The position numbers and the translations under genes are program-made. From Adenophora triphylla var. japonica (lineage: Eukaryota; Streptophyta; Magnoliopsida; Asterales; Campanulaceae), in contig JAFEMH010001352.1 of assembly GCA_022495995.1 (NCBI GenBank), forward strand, positions 124,001 to 188,000: a stretch of 64,000 bases of DNA, in the 5' to 3' direction. The notes under the pieces were generated by a model that was not told where the DNA came from, searched no databases, and saw nothing but the letters and a program-made list of their open reading frames with translations. Positions 18,738 to 28,868 of this stretch are shown here, piece after piece (the first letter of the stretch is position 1; the number at the start of each line of letters is the position of its first letter).

Positions 18738-18898
18738 TATTTATAGGCTTGGAAAAATTGCAAAGTGGTCCGCACGGACATCCTTGCAATCCCAATTTTT
18801 TGGTTTTCCCGAATTTAAGAGAATCTTGTGGACTTTAAGAGGATTTTGTAATTATGATTTTCACCCTGCAAAAGTGTCCGTGCGGACATTTCTGCAGG
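18738..18898 (-). promoter_or_regulatory. LTR-d core promoter with two long palindromes
   Basis: The reverse-strand TATAAATA (18738-18745) is preceded, in transcription direction, by two palindromes at 18758-18789 and 18865-18898. Each has an inner core GTCCGCACGGAC or GTCCGTGCGGAC and outer arms TTGCAA...TTGCAA or CCTGCA...TGCAGG, so the symmetry spans 32-34 bases. Confidence 0.6.
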
Positions 18899-19080
18899 CT
18901 GAATATTTTTGTAAATCCCAAAAAGACCTTTTGTATTTTTTTATCCCAAAAGGGTCCTACCTTGGTTTGGTTGGTGGTTTTGGAGTTTTTGTTGGTTACG
19001 AGTCTTCGGGATCACGTTTGTGTGAGTCCGCGGTGTTTCTCGTGTGCTCGGATGGGAGCGATCCGGATTGGGGTACTTAC

Positions 19081-20846
19081 AGAGCCCCGCAGCTACAACG
19101 TGAAGCCACAAGGTCTGCCAAGGAAGGACATGACGAGTCGATCTCCCGAGGTTTCGAGGCCACCACAAACTGTCAAGCATATTTGGTGGGATGTTTGCGA
19201 CTGCCCCACTTGTCTAGATGCTAGTTTCCAAGATGAAATAAATGAGGACCGTCCCCTAAGAAGTAGAAAATCCTCTTCCCAACAAAAACTGAGAAAGAGG
19301 TATGAAGCCGGTGATCCCACTGTTGGAACCCTCGGAGAACCATCTGGAAAGTTTGACTACTATGTCATTTATTCCAACAAATCTCCTCAGCCTAACTCAA
19401 CTGAAGATCGTGGCCATTTCTGCTACATGATAAGCTGGGATGAGCTCCGCACAGCAACCAACGATCAAAATGTTTTGACACCCCAACCTTTATCTTGGAA
19501 GGACATCAAAGCATCCGTCAAATCCCAAACAAAATCAATAACGGTGAACGAGCTGAGATGCAATGCATGGCCGTACGCTAAACAGGGCCCTCCCATGACA
19601 GAATTGGGAGAAACAAGCAAAGGAGGAGTAAAGCCGGAAGTAAACGTGCTGACTCGTTCCGGCCAGATCTCGATAAATCCTCCACGGACAGAGAAAAGGC
19701 CAGCAATACCTGAGCCTCGAACCGAGAAAGGCCCCTACGCCAAGGAAGCTGAAGTGCTTGACCCGTAGGCTGAAGACCCGATCTTGACCCAACTCAAGTG
19801 CACTCAAGCCAACATATCCCTTTGGTCCCTACTCACTTCCTCCTATCCTCACAAGCTCGAGATGGAGGAAATTCTAGCCCAGACCATGGTTCCAATCAAT
19901 GTAACCCCGGACGAGGCGGTCCAAATGATCGGCAAATATTCACTACAGTAACATCATTACCTTCACTGAGCTCGATCTGCCGAAATTTGGGGCTAACCAC
20001 AACAAGCCTCTCTACATTACCGTTCAACTCGACGAGCGTCGCCTCCCTCGGGTCCTGGTAGATGGAGGATTGGCCATGAATGTCCTCCTTGCCAAAATGA
20101 TGGACTTGTTGGGAATCAAGCTGACCGATCTAAAGCCTTCAACTCAGACGATCAAAGCTTATGACTCAACGTCCTGCTCAGTCTTGGGGGTAGCCACTCT
20201 GAATCTGTGGTTCGGAAAACAGATGATGCCAACAGATTTCCAGGTCATCGACATCCCGATCACCTTTACCGCCATCTTGGGCCGACCTTGGCTGCACCAA
20301 ATAAATGAGGTGGAATCCACTCTACATCAATGCATGAAATTCGTGCAAGGAAGCGATCTCACCACAATCTACGGGGACAGTGTAACCACAAAAGGGACAA
20401 ACACAAATGGCATCCCGGTCCTAGAAATCAAGCATGACGACGAAGGCATGATGTTGACAGGGTTCACAGTCGAAAGCCCGAAGGCACAAGTATGTTGCAT
20501 AGACCTCCCGCTGTCTTGGGACCGAATTCCTCCTCCCATGAAGATGATGGAGCTCATGAATTACATTCAGGGGCTCGGTTTGGGAAAACACCATCAAGGC
20601 ACCCATAAGATCATCGAGGTCAAAGAACAAACTACCCGTTGTGGGCTGGGGTACGTCCCTACTCCCAAAGACGTTGCAGAAGACAAAAAGACTGCACGCG
20701 AAAAATGCTCAGTTGTTGGCAAGAGAGGCTCATACGCAACCTCCGACCTTCGTCCCTACAGCTTAGACATGGCCCGGTACATCACAAATAAAACTGGTGA
20801 TTTGAATGAAGACATGAAGAAGAGGACAGAGCTGATCAATGCCTAA
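19081..20846 (+). pseudogene. Element 1 gag 3' part and aspartic protease (Ogre/Tat type)
   Basis: The sequence reads through gag C-terminal and linker text (AEDPILTQLK, then PHKLEMEEILAQ, INVTPDEAVQMIG), then the protease: FTELDLPKFGANHNKPLYI and LVDGGLAMNVL, with the catalytic Asp codon at 20061-20063, then FTAILGRPWLHQ. The DGG site replaces the usual DTG/DSG and is close to the D-[NG]-G form I associate with Ogre-like proteases. An in-frame TAG at 19766 and a frameshift near 19945 break it. The 5' part of gag is missing, cut by LTR-d. Confidence 0.8.
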
Positions 20847-21807
20847 CAAGATTGGTTGGCAACAATGGACAAATGGGAAAAGCTCCAACAAAACCTTGAG
20901 AGGTTCAGAGGCCTCAATCCAAATCTCGTCAGGAGGGCATTCCTCGATGCACCAACCCTACCGGTACCCACCACCACCACTATTCACAATGAATTTTGGT
21001 TCGGGAAAACCCCTTCTTCAGTAGAGGAATTCGAAAAACTTTCTGTCATCACCCCTGCCATAGACAAGCGGGATGAGTCAATGTTCGAGCTAATGATGCC
21101 CAAGACAAGAAAAGAAGACTCCGCAGAAGATGCCTGGAACGAGCCTTCGCTACGGCAACTTTTCAGTGAAGAAATTGAAGTACCAGACTTAATCGATTTT
21201 GTTTCTGATAAATTTGTGGTAGCCATGGTTGGGGACAACAGCGCGAAGCCTTTTGACCCTCGCATCCTCTCAAGCCCATCCATAATGCCATTAAAGAACT
21301 GGGCCACCTTCTCCGGACCTGCAGCCAACAAGGAGGAAATGATTGGAAAGCTTGGTCTAACCCCTCGCATCCTAGAGTCTAGATTCGAAACACATTCTGA
21401 GTCTGTTGTCTTTGAATTCGAGCCTCTCGAGTCATCTGATGGCCTTACGCCGGATGATTATGAGTTCATAGCTAACAATGTATTCCCTTACACTTTAAAT
21501 GAAAGATTCGACCTTTTTGAGTATCCCCTCATTGCATCTTTAACGAATGATAAATTAACTAAAGAGACGCAAATCGGAAGTTTCTTCACCGGCACCGAGC
21601 AAGAAGTATTGACTGCAATGCTCAAAGAATTCGTGGACGTGTTCGCTTCGTCCTACCAAGACATGCCCGGCCTAGATCCATCCATAGTGGAACATCGGAT
21701 TCCCCTGAATCTCGAGGCTAAGCCCATCAAGCAGAAGCTACGCCGAATCAAGCCAGAATGGTCCTTACAAGTCAAGGAAGAGATCGAGAAGATGCTCTGC
21801 GTCGGCT
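20847..21807 (+). pseudogene. Element 1 protease-RT linker and first residues of reverse transcriptase
   Basis: Open frame including SSDGLTPDDYEFIANNVFP, YPLIASLTNDKLT, MLKEFVDVFASSYQDMPGLD, EHRIPLNLEAKPIKQKLRR and PEWSLQVKEEIEKML. Element 3 has the same order (MEVFAWSYKDMPGLD, EHRIPLAPDAKPVKQ, SLQVKEEIEKLLRVGF). The RT fingers should continue from here, but the sequence jumps at about 21807 into RNase H; palm and YVDD are absent. Confidence 0.85.
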
Positions 21808-23337
21808 ACAATCAATCAAGTTTCCAACAAATGGAAAACGTTAGACCCGAGCTTGCAAAGATACCATGCCTGCATGGAAGACCTCATCGTGCAATTCAAA
21901 GAGGTCACCTTCCACTACTTGCCAAGAAACCGAAATTGGTTTGCAGACGCCTTAGCCACTTTGGCTTCACTCATAGAGATCCCCGAAGGGAAGGCGGTAA
22001 AGCCATTCAAAGTAGGAAGGAAGGAAATTCCTTCCTATTACTGTGAAATTCAGGCAGAGCCCGAGCCAATCGACGAGCCATGGTACAACCTAATCTACCA
22101 ACCTCAAAAATGGGGAAACCTCTTTCATGAACGAGGAAGGCAAATACAAAGAAGGAATCAAAGCCAAGAGCATCGTGGCCCAAAATGCCTTGCCTCTCAC
22201 TTTGTCATCCTTGGCGATATGCTATACAAGAAACGCTACCAAGGATCGCTCATCCGCTGCATCAGCAAGGAAAAAGCAAATGAGCTCATGAATGAAGTCC
22301 ACAATGGGGCTTGCAATCCCCACATGAATGCCAGAGCCAAAATGCAGATCATTCTTCGAATGGGCTACTACTGGATCTCCATGGAGGCAGACTGCTTCCT
22401 CTTTGTCCGAAGCTGCGAAAAGTGCCAGCGGTTCTCCAACCTTAACCATCTTCCCCCTCATGATCTCTACTGCATGACCACTCCCTGGACTTTTGCCACT
22501 TGGGGAATCGACATCATCGGGAAGATCGCTACACTTGAGCAACGGCCACGAGTTCGTCTTGGTTGCCATCAATTACTTCATAAAGTGGGTCGAACCCAAG
22601 TCCTACAAAGTGCTAACTTCCAAGAAGGTCGCACAGTTCCTCAAAGAAAACATCTTATGCCGATACGGCATCCAGAACAAGGTCATATCTGACAACGGAT
22701 CTCACTTCGAAGGAGAATGCGACAGACTATTGGCCAAATTCTAGATCACGCGCCATAAGTCCTCTCCATACAGGCCATAAACTAACGACGCAGTGGAAGC
22801 GGCAAATAATACCCTCGAAATGATCATCAAAAAAATGACCGTACGAGGACAAGATTGGCCCGAGAAGCTACATCTGGCACTTTGGGCTATCGGACATCAG
22901 TCAGGACCGCCACGGGAGAAACCCCACTCGCCCTGACCTATGGGATGGGAGCTGTACTACCCGTTGAGTTGGAAATCCAATCATTCTGAGTGTTATTGGA
23001 AAAAGAAATCAACGAAGTGGAATGGCTCCGAATCCGGCACGATGAATTTGCCCAACTAGATAAATGCCGACTAAAGGCCATGGAACACATTCGAGCATAC
23101 CAAAGCAGAATGGCTAGGGCTTTCGACAAGAAACTCAAATCCCGAGACATTTGGGAAGGCGATCTGGTGCTCAAAGAAAAGCCTCCCACCCGAACCAACT
23201 CGCTTGGAAAATGGGAACCAACATGGATCGGCCCGTTCGTGGTCCAAAAGATCTTCTCCGGAGGTTCCATGAAGCTAATAGACCTGGACAGAAATCCCTT
23301 CGTGAATTCAGTCAACGGAAGCAAACTCCGCCGATAA
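21808..23337 (+). pseudogene. Element 1 RNase H end and integrase, broken
   Basis: It starts inside RNase H (KWKTLDPSLQRYHACMEDL, EVTFHYLPRNRNWFADAL-ATLAS). Integrase follows: zinc-binding HHCC (EVHNGACNPHMN, CEKCQRF, about 22300-22440), first Asp in WGIDIIGK (about 22505), a frameshift near 22525, second Asp in ISDNGSHFEG (22691-22693), Glu at 22796-22798, and the GPY/F-like tail GKWEPTWIGPFVV (about 23205). Stops TAG 22742 and TAA 22778 replace Gln codons expected from element 3. Not functional. Confidence 0.9.
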
Positions 23338-23694
23338 TTCGCCTAAAGAATATCGACTATTCCGTCTCCCCTTCACTCACAAAAAGAGTGTCAAACTACG
23401 GAGACCTGAGTCCCTCAGTCCCGGTGGAACGTAGGCAGCCTTCATTGGTTCGGTCTAAAAATACACAAAAAAAAAAATCCAAAATTTGAATGCCATCAAG
23501 GCTCAGACAAAAAGCAAGCAAGAGATTTTGCATCTCGACAATGATTTAAAAGTAAATCACAAATCACTACAATTAAAATACTTCTTGATGAGTACAAGCA
23601 CGGTCTACTCTCAAGCTCACAATATGCTAAAAGACAACTTAATACATTTAACAAATAATGTGTCTACAATGACAATGAGTGGATTTTTAGGAGG
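23338..23694 (+). other. Element 1 post-pol non-coding spacer
   Basis: Between the stop of pol (+) and the stop of accessory gene B (-). It carries the conserved nested hairpin at 23395-23440, a phrase ending CTTCATTGGTTCGGTCT, and an A tract. The end CAAGCACGGTCTACTCT also occurs before gene B of element 3 (near 49756). Confidence 0.7.
23395..23440 (+). other. Conserved nested hairpin downstream of pol (element 1 copy)
   Basis: Outer stem ACTACG...CGTAG and inner stem CTGAG...CTCAG, followed by GCAGCC. The same outer stem with different but complementary inner stems occurs at 29945, 31537, 33907, 34174 and 49500. Confidence 0.7.
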
Positions 23695-23866
23695 TCATTC
23701 CGCGCCACTCGCGCTTGTCCCTTCGCCATTCTTCCCTTTCTTCCCTCGTCCCCGGCAAGTCATCCTTCGCTCCACGTGAGCTAGCTCTGTCTTCCTCATT
23801 CCGAGATCACGAGTCCTCCTTGTTGGTTCAAGCAATCTAGTAGCTCGCAAAGCTTCATTTGCTCGT
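23695..23866 (-). pseudogene. Accessory gene B of element 1, 3' end (left of the element 2 insertion)
   Basis: The reverse strand reads RANEALRATRLLEPTRRTRD, LGMRKTELAHVERR, CRGRGKKGKNGEG and a TGA stop at 23695-23697. It matches the element 3 gene B tail (ARVERALIDTGLIEAPVRIP, FGMRETDIIEKKRK, RGRGKGKKTKEDSN). The upstream remainder resumes at 35951, after element 2. The basic tail resembles a nuclear localisation or nucleic-acid-binding segment (inference). Confidence 0.8.
23862..23866. repeat. Target-site duplication of element 2, left copy (CTCGT)
   Basis: CTCGT directly before the 5' LTR. The same five bases follow the 3' LTR at 35946-35950. Five-base duplications are typical for LTR retrotransposon integrase. 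Confidence 0.93.
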
Positions 23867-25480
23867 TGTAAGTACCCAAATCTGGCTCATGCCTTCCGGT
23901 TAATTTTCCCGACATTTCGGTAAGTTTCCCGGTAATTCCCCGGACCTTCCTAGTGTTCCGGAAATGTCCTGGAGCAGTCCCAAATTAAGATTAGGGCTGT
24001 AGGGAGCCTTCCTAATTAAGAAAACACGTTTTTCTTAATTAGGGAGAAGGTTCTAGAATAATGCCACCTTGCATGGTTCTAGAATGCTGAGTCACAATGG
24101 ATAAGACCGCACGGCCTCATTTGCAAAGGGCCTGCAGCCGCACGGCTTCATTAGCCTTATCCAGACTGCCTATAAATAGAGCCCTCCTCTACCCATTTCA
24201 ACACAACAACAACACAAACAATCAACAAACACACACACTCCACAGCAATCAAGACGTGAAGAAAACCCTTGAAGGCTCAAGAAGGCGAAGAAGAAGCTCA
24301 AGAAGCCATCTCCCTCCTCCTTGAAGACCCAAGAAGAACCTCTCCTCCTAGCTCCGTCCGAAGAAGCAAAGGAAACGATTGGTAACCTCGCACGCCCTAA
24401 CCTTGCATTTTAAATTGATATACTTGCTCATTGCATTCATATATCTTGCTTGGGACTTGGCATTTATTCATAAAGATCATTTCTTTATCACCCCCTTCCC
24501 CTTAGCATGCATTAAGATCCTCATTTGTCATAAAAATGTAGTCTTTTTCATAAAGGTGCATCCTTTGCACCTAAAATCCCTATTTTCCAATAAAAATGTC
24601 ATCTTTATGCATCATTTGCATATAAAGATCAAATCTTTTTCAATAAAAATGCATCCTTTGCATCAAAACCCTTTTTTCAATGCATCATTTGCATAAAAAT
24701 CCTATCTTTATGCATCATTTGCATAAAGATCATTTCTTTCAATCAAAAAGCATCATTTGCTAAAACCAAAATGTCATCTTTTCATTAAAGAGTCATTTTC
24801 ATCATGCATTTCCCCTTTCCCCCAACCTTGGAACGGACCGGTGTAAAAGTTCTCATCTTTGCATCGTTCCTTCCATTAAAGGTTCATGATTTCTTTAGGA
24901 AAAGGATAACCTTGAACCCTATATCTCCGATTATCGCTTAAGAATGAGTATGAAGCCTCTATACGAGCTCGACCGTCTTAAAGCGTAGGATTGATGGGCT
25001 AAGGACATTCCTTCCTAAAGAACCTCATCTTTGACCAAAAGAGAGTCATTCTCTCGATCACGCAAGTCCCGAGGGTCCCGAGGTTTTAAAATGCGATGAT
25101 CACAAGTCATAAGATGAGGACGGGATCATAATCCCAAATACATAAATTCCAAGAAATCCCGAGCGACAACCAACAAATGGTTTGTACGTCCGGAAGATAA
25201 CTTGGGACATTCCCCCTTTTACTTTCAAACACATGCACACAAAGAAAGCACGCAAGCAAACACGATTAATGAAATCTCGGGAGACTTGCTCCGGCAAGGC
25301 ACTTTGGGTGAACGCCAAACGTTCTTCCCAAGGGGTAACTTAACCTCCGAACCCATAAAACCTTTTTTTCAAAGTTTTGAGGTAATCAAAATGGCGTGGC
25401 GACTCCGTTTTTCAAATAACTCGGATGTCTTCAAACTCGCGTGAATTCCAATAAACAAAAATTTGGGGCACACATTCACA
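23867..25480 (+). repeat. LTR-a: 5' LTR of element 2
   Basis: Starts TGTAAGTACCCAAATCTGG and ends GGGGCACACATTCACA (TG...CA). Palindrome pair at 24106-24146, TATAAATAG at 24171-24179, then a leader ending in GAAACGATTG|GTAACC, a possible splice donor near 24381. The middle is rich in AAAAATGCATCCTTTGCAT-like words. Confidence 0.95.
24106..24179 (+). promoter_or_regulatory. LTR-a core promoter: paired CCGCACGGC palindromes and TATA box
   Basis: CCGCACGGCCTCATTTGC (24107 on) and GCCGCACGGCTTCATT (24137 on) lie 25-65 bp before TATAAATAG (24171). The same pair occurs in LTR-b, in LTR-c (39912-39955) and next to gene B of element 3 (51519-51565). Confidence 0.65.
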
Positions 25481-25483
25481 GTT

Positions 25484-25501
25484 TGGCGACTCCGCTGGGG
25501 A
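25484..25501 (+). promoter_or_regulatory. Primer binding site of element 2 (tRNA-Arg type)
   Basis: TGGCGACTCCGCTGGGGA starts three bases after the LTR end. It is close to the complement of the 3' end of a plant tRNA-Arg whose acceptor end reads GGAGTCGCCA, the primer type known for Ogre elements. The tRNA match is recalled from family knowledge, not computed. Confidence 0.75.
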
Positions 25502-26390
25502 AACCCAAAGGAGAAAAGTTTTTATTTTCAAAACAAAAGTCGATACTTGATATATAGGTGGACCCCACTTACCCTTCCTGTATCGCTCCCTAACCCGGGG
25601 CTTGGGATAACCAGGTGGTTTAACAATCCCACGTACCAGTATCCCCTTTTCAAAAAAAAAATATATAATTTTGAAAAAAAAATAGAAGAAAGCTTTTCCC
25701 TTTGAGCGGGTTAGACTCCCATCGCCGATTTCATTAATCGCGCTTGCTTTCTTTACCATGCATTGCATCATTTGCATCTTGGAATTTGTGCATACTTTGA
25801 AACGGGAAATAACCCGAAAAATAGCAAAAGGAGTGGAACCTGGAAAATTGATCCATGCAGTCGTACGGCTCAATCCTCATTGGATTCTGACCGGGCGACC
25901 TCAGTGGCACAATTCCACCGGGGAAAAATCATGGTTAATCAGCGGTCCCCTAGCAGCTTGGGGCTACTCAGCTCCATGACTGACTGGGGCTCCCAGAAAA
26001 TTTACGTGCTTATGTGTTGCATTTTCCCCCGTCCCGAAAATCATTCCTTTAAAACACATTATGAAAATCTCTATTTTAACTCAAAAAAGGAACATTTTTA
26101 GGAGACCGCACACTACGCGCACCTGATATATCCTGTACACTTTTGCACGCACGTCCTTCAAACCCGAGGGTGGTTCCAGCTGCAGTCACGGACAGCCTTA
26201 CGATGCTCCCGGGCGCGCACGGAATCATCCCAACCTCCCCATGGCAGCCAGTGTCGACCAATGCACAGTCCGTGTCACACGTTTCAAAAAACCGTGACTT
26301 TTGGTTGGTTTTTGGTCTAGTCCGTGTCATATAGCCCAGTTGCATACCCACGTAAAGGTCAAGCCTTAGCTCATAACGGAAGCCAAGATT

Positions 26391-26739
26391 TTCGCTCAAG
26401 CGAAATTCTGCCGAAATTCCGACAAGGAAAAATCGGTGGAATCTTGACTCCGACATTGACTATTGACCTTGACCCGCACGGAATGCGTAAGAGTCAGGAC
26501 CGAGTCTTTGCCAAAAATCAAAAGATCTTTCGCTCAAGCGAAGCTCTGCCAAAATTCCGACAAGGAAAAATTGGCAAGATCTTGACCGGCATTGACTTCG
26601 ATTCCGACTCACGCACTGCGTATGCAACGAAGTTCAATGTGACACTGTGTCATCCGGCTTTTTACCGCCCGACCCATGCCTATTATTCTCTCGGACATTA
26701 CCGAAAGTCAAAAAAAAAACCGTCATTCGCTCAAGCGAA
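26391..26739 (+). repeat. Three copies of the TTCGCTCAAGCGAA leader hairpin
   Basis: Copies at 26391-26404, 26529-26542 and 26726-26739, each followed by a relative of TCTGCCAAAATTCCGACAAGG. The stem is TTCGC/GCGAA with loop TCAA. Element 3 keeps three copies at 42302, 42442 and 42635. Confidence 0.85.
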
Positions 26740-27117
26740 ACTCTGTCAAAGATCCGTCAAGGCAGAGAGACGAGACTTTCCCGGTATTGCCTTGACTATA
26801 ATCCGCATCGCTCGTGCGTTGAAAGGTCCTATGACCCGCTAGACCCGATAGGAGCGTTCTTTACTCTCGGTCGGTGGGATCCGCGTGCCCTATAGGACCC
26901 TCGCCCGGGGCTGTCCACCCTGGGAGGTCGAAATACAGGTGGAATACGAGGGGCTTATAGACGTAGTGACGGAACCCACTGATCCAGGATCTAGAGTAGT
27001 TGTGAAAAAGAAGGGCAGAACCCCTTTTCCAACCAATTAGAGATTAATAAAAGACATTGTTTTAAGTAAACTTGAACAATTAGTGTAATCATAATTGCAT
27101 GTTCCTATCTCTGAAAT

Positions 27118-27430
27118 CCCTAATCGAGACCTTTTCGGTCCGATCTCCGTTTTCCTCATCCCGACCTTTCATGGTCAAATCCCTAATCGAGATCTTTTCG
27201 GTCCGATTTTTGATTTTCTTATCCCTACCTTTCATGGTCAAACCCTAATCGAGACCTCTTCGGTCCGATTTTTGATTTTCTTGTCCCGACCTTTCATGGT
27301 CAATCTCTAATCGAGACCTCCTCGGTCCGATCTCCGATTTCCCGACTCGACCTTTCATGGTCAAATCCTTAATCGTGACCCCCTTCGGTCCGATCTCTAT
27401 TTCTAATCTTGACCTTTCAAGGTCTCATCT
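27118..27430 (+). repeat. Tandem repeat of about 62 bp, five units, in element 2 leader
   Basis: Units read CCCTAATCGAGACC, TTTTCGGTCCGAT, CGACCTTTCATGGTCAAA. Each contains two short inverted repeats, GACCttttcGGTC and GACCtttcatGGTC. The array is absent from the element 3 leader, so it expanded in the element 2 lineage. Confidence 0.85.
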
Positions 27431-27514
27431 TTTCCGATCAATTAGGATTAGGAGAAAATGTGTTTTGAGTAAAATTTAAGCGATAAGTGCATGTTACTTG
27501 AGCCTTTAGCCTAA

Positions 27515-27650
27515 ACACTTGTCCCCGAGTCTAAACCTCACCTACTTCCGAGTCTAAATCTCATCCACCTTCGAATCTAAACCTTACCTATCCCCGAGTC
27601 TAAACCTTACCTATCCCCGAGTCTAAACCTTGCCTATCCCTTTCCCGCAG
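27515..27650 (+). repeat. CCGAGTCTAAACCT tandem repeat ending in a splice-acceptor-like site
   Basis: Five to six units of about 25 bp (CCCCGAGTCTAAACCTTAC-type), then CTATCCCTTTCCCGCAG|CG. Element 3 has a single unit and CTATCCCTTTCACCATTGCG at the same place (about 43029-43068). Confidence 0.7.
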
Positions 27651-27764
27651 CGAAAAAGAAGTGAGCGAGAGTACTGGGTCGGCCGGCTTTTCGGTTCGAC
27701 AGGTTCATCGCTCGTAGAGTCGAATGGCGATTTGACAGAAAACAGTGAGGGTACGGGAAATCAG

Positions 27765-28868
27765 ATGGTTAGGAATGAAGAGTTAGTCCTGGCTTTGGAA
27801 AATGCCCATAAGGTTCATGAGGAACAGCAAGCCATGCTTATCGATGCACTCCGTCGTTATGGAATTCAGGTAACAGTTGAGTCGAACGGTTCTCTGGTAG
27901 TGGTCGAAGATGAGACTTCGGAGATAGTGATTTCAGTCCCTTCATCCTATAACCAAGACCTTCCATCCTACAGCCAATACCTTCCTCCATCCACATATGA
28001 TCCCTTGCCAAGGACCACTCCTCCTCCTCAGTCCTTTCCAACATCCCATCTCATCAGGGCCCCATTGCCCTCAGCTCCTCAGAACGGATTGGGCTTCACC
28101 CCACCTATCCCTCAGTTTCAGCAGTACCTGCCAGTCTATACCCCAACTTCACAGAATCAGTTTGAGCTATGTAGCTATGTTCTGAAGCCACTATACCCAC
28201 CTGAATGCAATCATGAGCTGCTAAAAGAGAGTTCAGATGCCTCAAGTTTTCAGCTGTCACCCACAAGACTTAGTGAATTCACCCGTCAGTTTCACCAGTC
28301 TGCGGTTGTGATTCCTTCTACAGATAAGAACTTTGTTGCGAGTTTCAGTAACTCGAGAGTCCCCGTTGACCCCAATATGGCAATATTGATAGAGCAAGTG
28401 AAATTAATACAGGAGAAGCTTGATCTCATGATGAGTACCAATACTCCCTTGACCCAAGGTGTCGAACCAGGCAAAGAAGTGACTCAGCCGTGCAAACTCC
28501 AAGTGCCCGAAGTAAGAGAAGTTGACAAGACAACTAGTTCTAAGCTTGAGAAAAGTCTGAAGACACAACCAGCCGGTACTACCCCTTTCACTCAAAACAA
28601 CCAGCGCAGCGCTGGATCCTCCCAAACAGATCCCGATATCCCTCAAAGTCCTCCCAGGTTCACTTCCTTCCATCAATATGCTCAGTCAACAAAGTTCGTC
28701 CCCGTGACTTTTCCGACCCATTTCTTTGGACAACTTGTTTCTGCTCCAGCTCCTCCATGGCCTCAAATCCCTCCGCTTCCACCAGTATCATGGGCACATA
28801 ATGGAAGTCAGAAGTTAACAGAAAACGGAAAGCTCAAGTGTCTTGGCAGTCCAACCAGCGAAGAGTAG
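27765..28868 (+). CDS. Truncated gag N-terminal protein of element 2 (367 aa)
   Basis: The start is placed at ATG 27765 (MVRNEELVLALENAHKVHEE) because the same Met precedes the homologous element 3 gag (MTREEELALALENSRKAHEE). An alpha-helical N-terminus (EEQQAMLIDALRRYG) is followed by a Ser/Pro/Gln-rich low-complexity middle and a second helix (DPNMAILIEQVKLIQEKLDL), again shared with element 3 (DPNMTWLMEQVKSMQEKF). It stops before the gag core with the LKGSALRWF motif seen in element 3. No zinc knuckle. Unbroken for 367 codons, which in a pol-less element suggests recent origin or selection. The role of the truncated product is unknown. Confidence 0.75.
   Translation: MVRNEELVLALENAHKVHEEQQAMLIDALRRYGIQVTVESNGSLVVVEDETSEIVISVPSSYNQDLPSYSQYLPPSTYDPLPRTTPPPQSFPTSHLIRAPLPSAPQNGLGFTPPIPQFQQYLPVYTPTSQNQFELCSYVLKPLYPPECNHELLKESSDASSFQLSPTRLSEFTRQFHQSAVVIPSTDKNFVASFSNSRVPVDPNMAILIEQVKLIQEKLDLMMSTNTPLTQGVEPGKEVTQPCKLQVPEVREVDKTTSSKLEKSLKTQPAGTTPFTQNNQRSAGSSQTDPDIPQSPPRFTSFHQYAQSTKFVPVTFPTHFFGQLVSAPAPPWPQIPPLPPVSWAHNGSQKLTENGKLKCLGSPTSEE

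Larger units (their letters stand above)
18401..19080 (-). mobile_element. LTR-d: reverse-oriented LTR fragment (U3, TATA, start of R/U5)
   Basis: In reverse orientation it begins TGTAAGTACCCCAATCCGG at 19080, nearly the same as the proven LTR start TGTAAGTACCCAAATCTGG at 23867. It carries two palindromes, a TATAAATA box (complement at 18738-18745), then a G/C-rich repetitive leader. It is cut off by LTR-f at about 18400. The right side abuts element 1 coding sequence. Confidence 0.65.
25502..27764 (+). other. Long 5' leader of element 2 with structured repeats
   Basis: Untranslated leader of about 2.26 kb, homologous to 41443-43210 of element 3. It holds three TTCGCTCAAGCGAA hairpins, a block ending GATCCAGGATCTAGAGTAGT (near 26997) shared with element 3, a 5-unit GACC...GGTC repeat (27118-27430) and a CCGAGTCTAAACCT repeat (27515-27635) ending in a splice-acceptor-like CCCTTTCCCGCAG. 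Ogre elements are known for long leaders and splicing, so processing here is plausible but not shown. Confidence 0.6.

Noticed and set aside
18406..18795. Reverse-strand frame with Pro-Glu-Ala-Leu repeats considered as a gene
   Set aside because: It coincides with the G-rich minisatellite and LTR-d TATA region; no homology and no coding context.
20984..21370. Reverse-strand frame in element 1
   Set aside because: Lies opposite the protease-RT linker that is clearly coding on +; no independent similarity.
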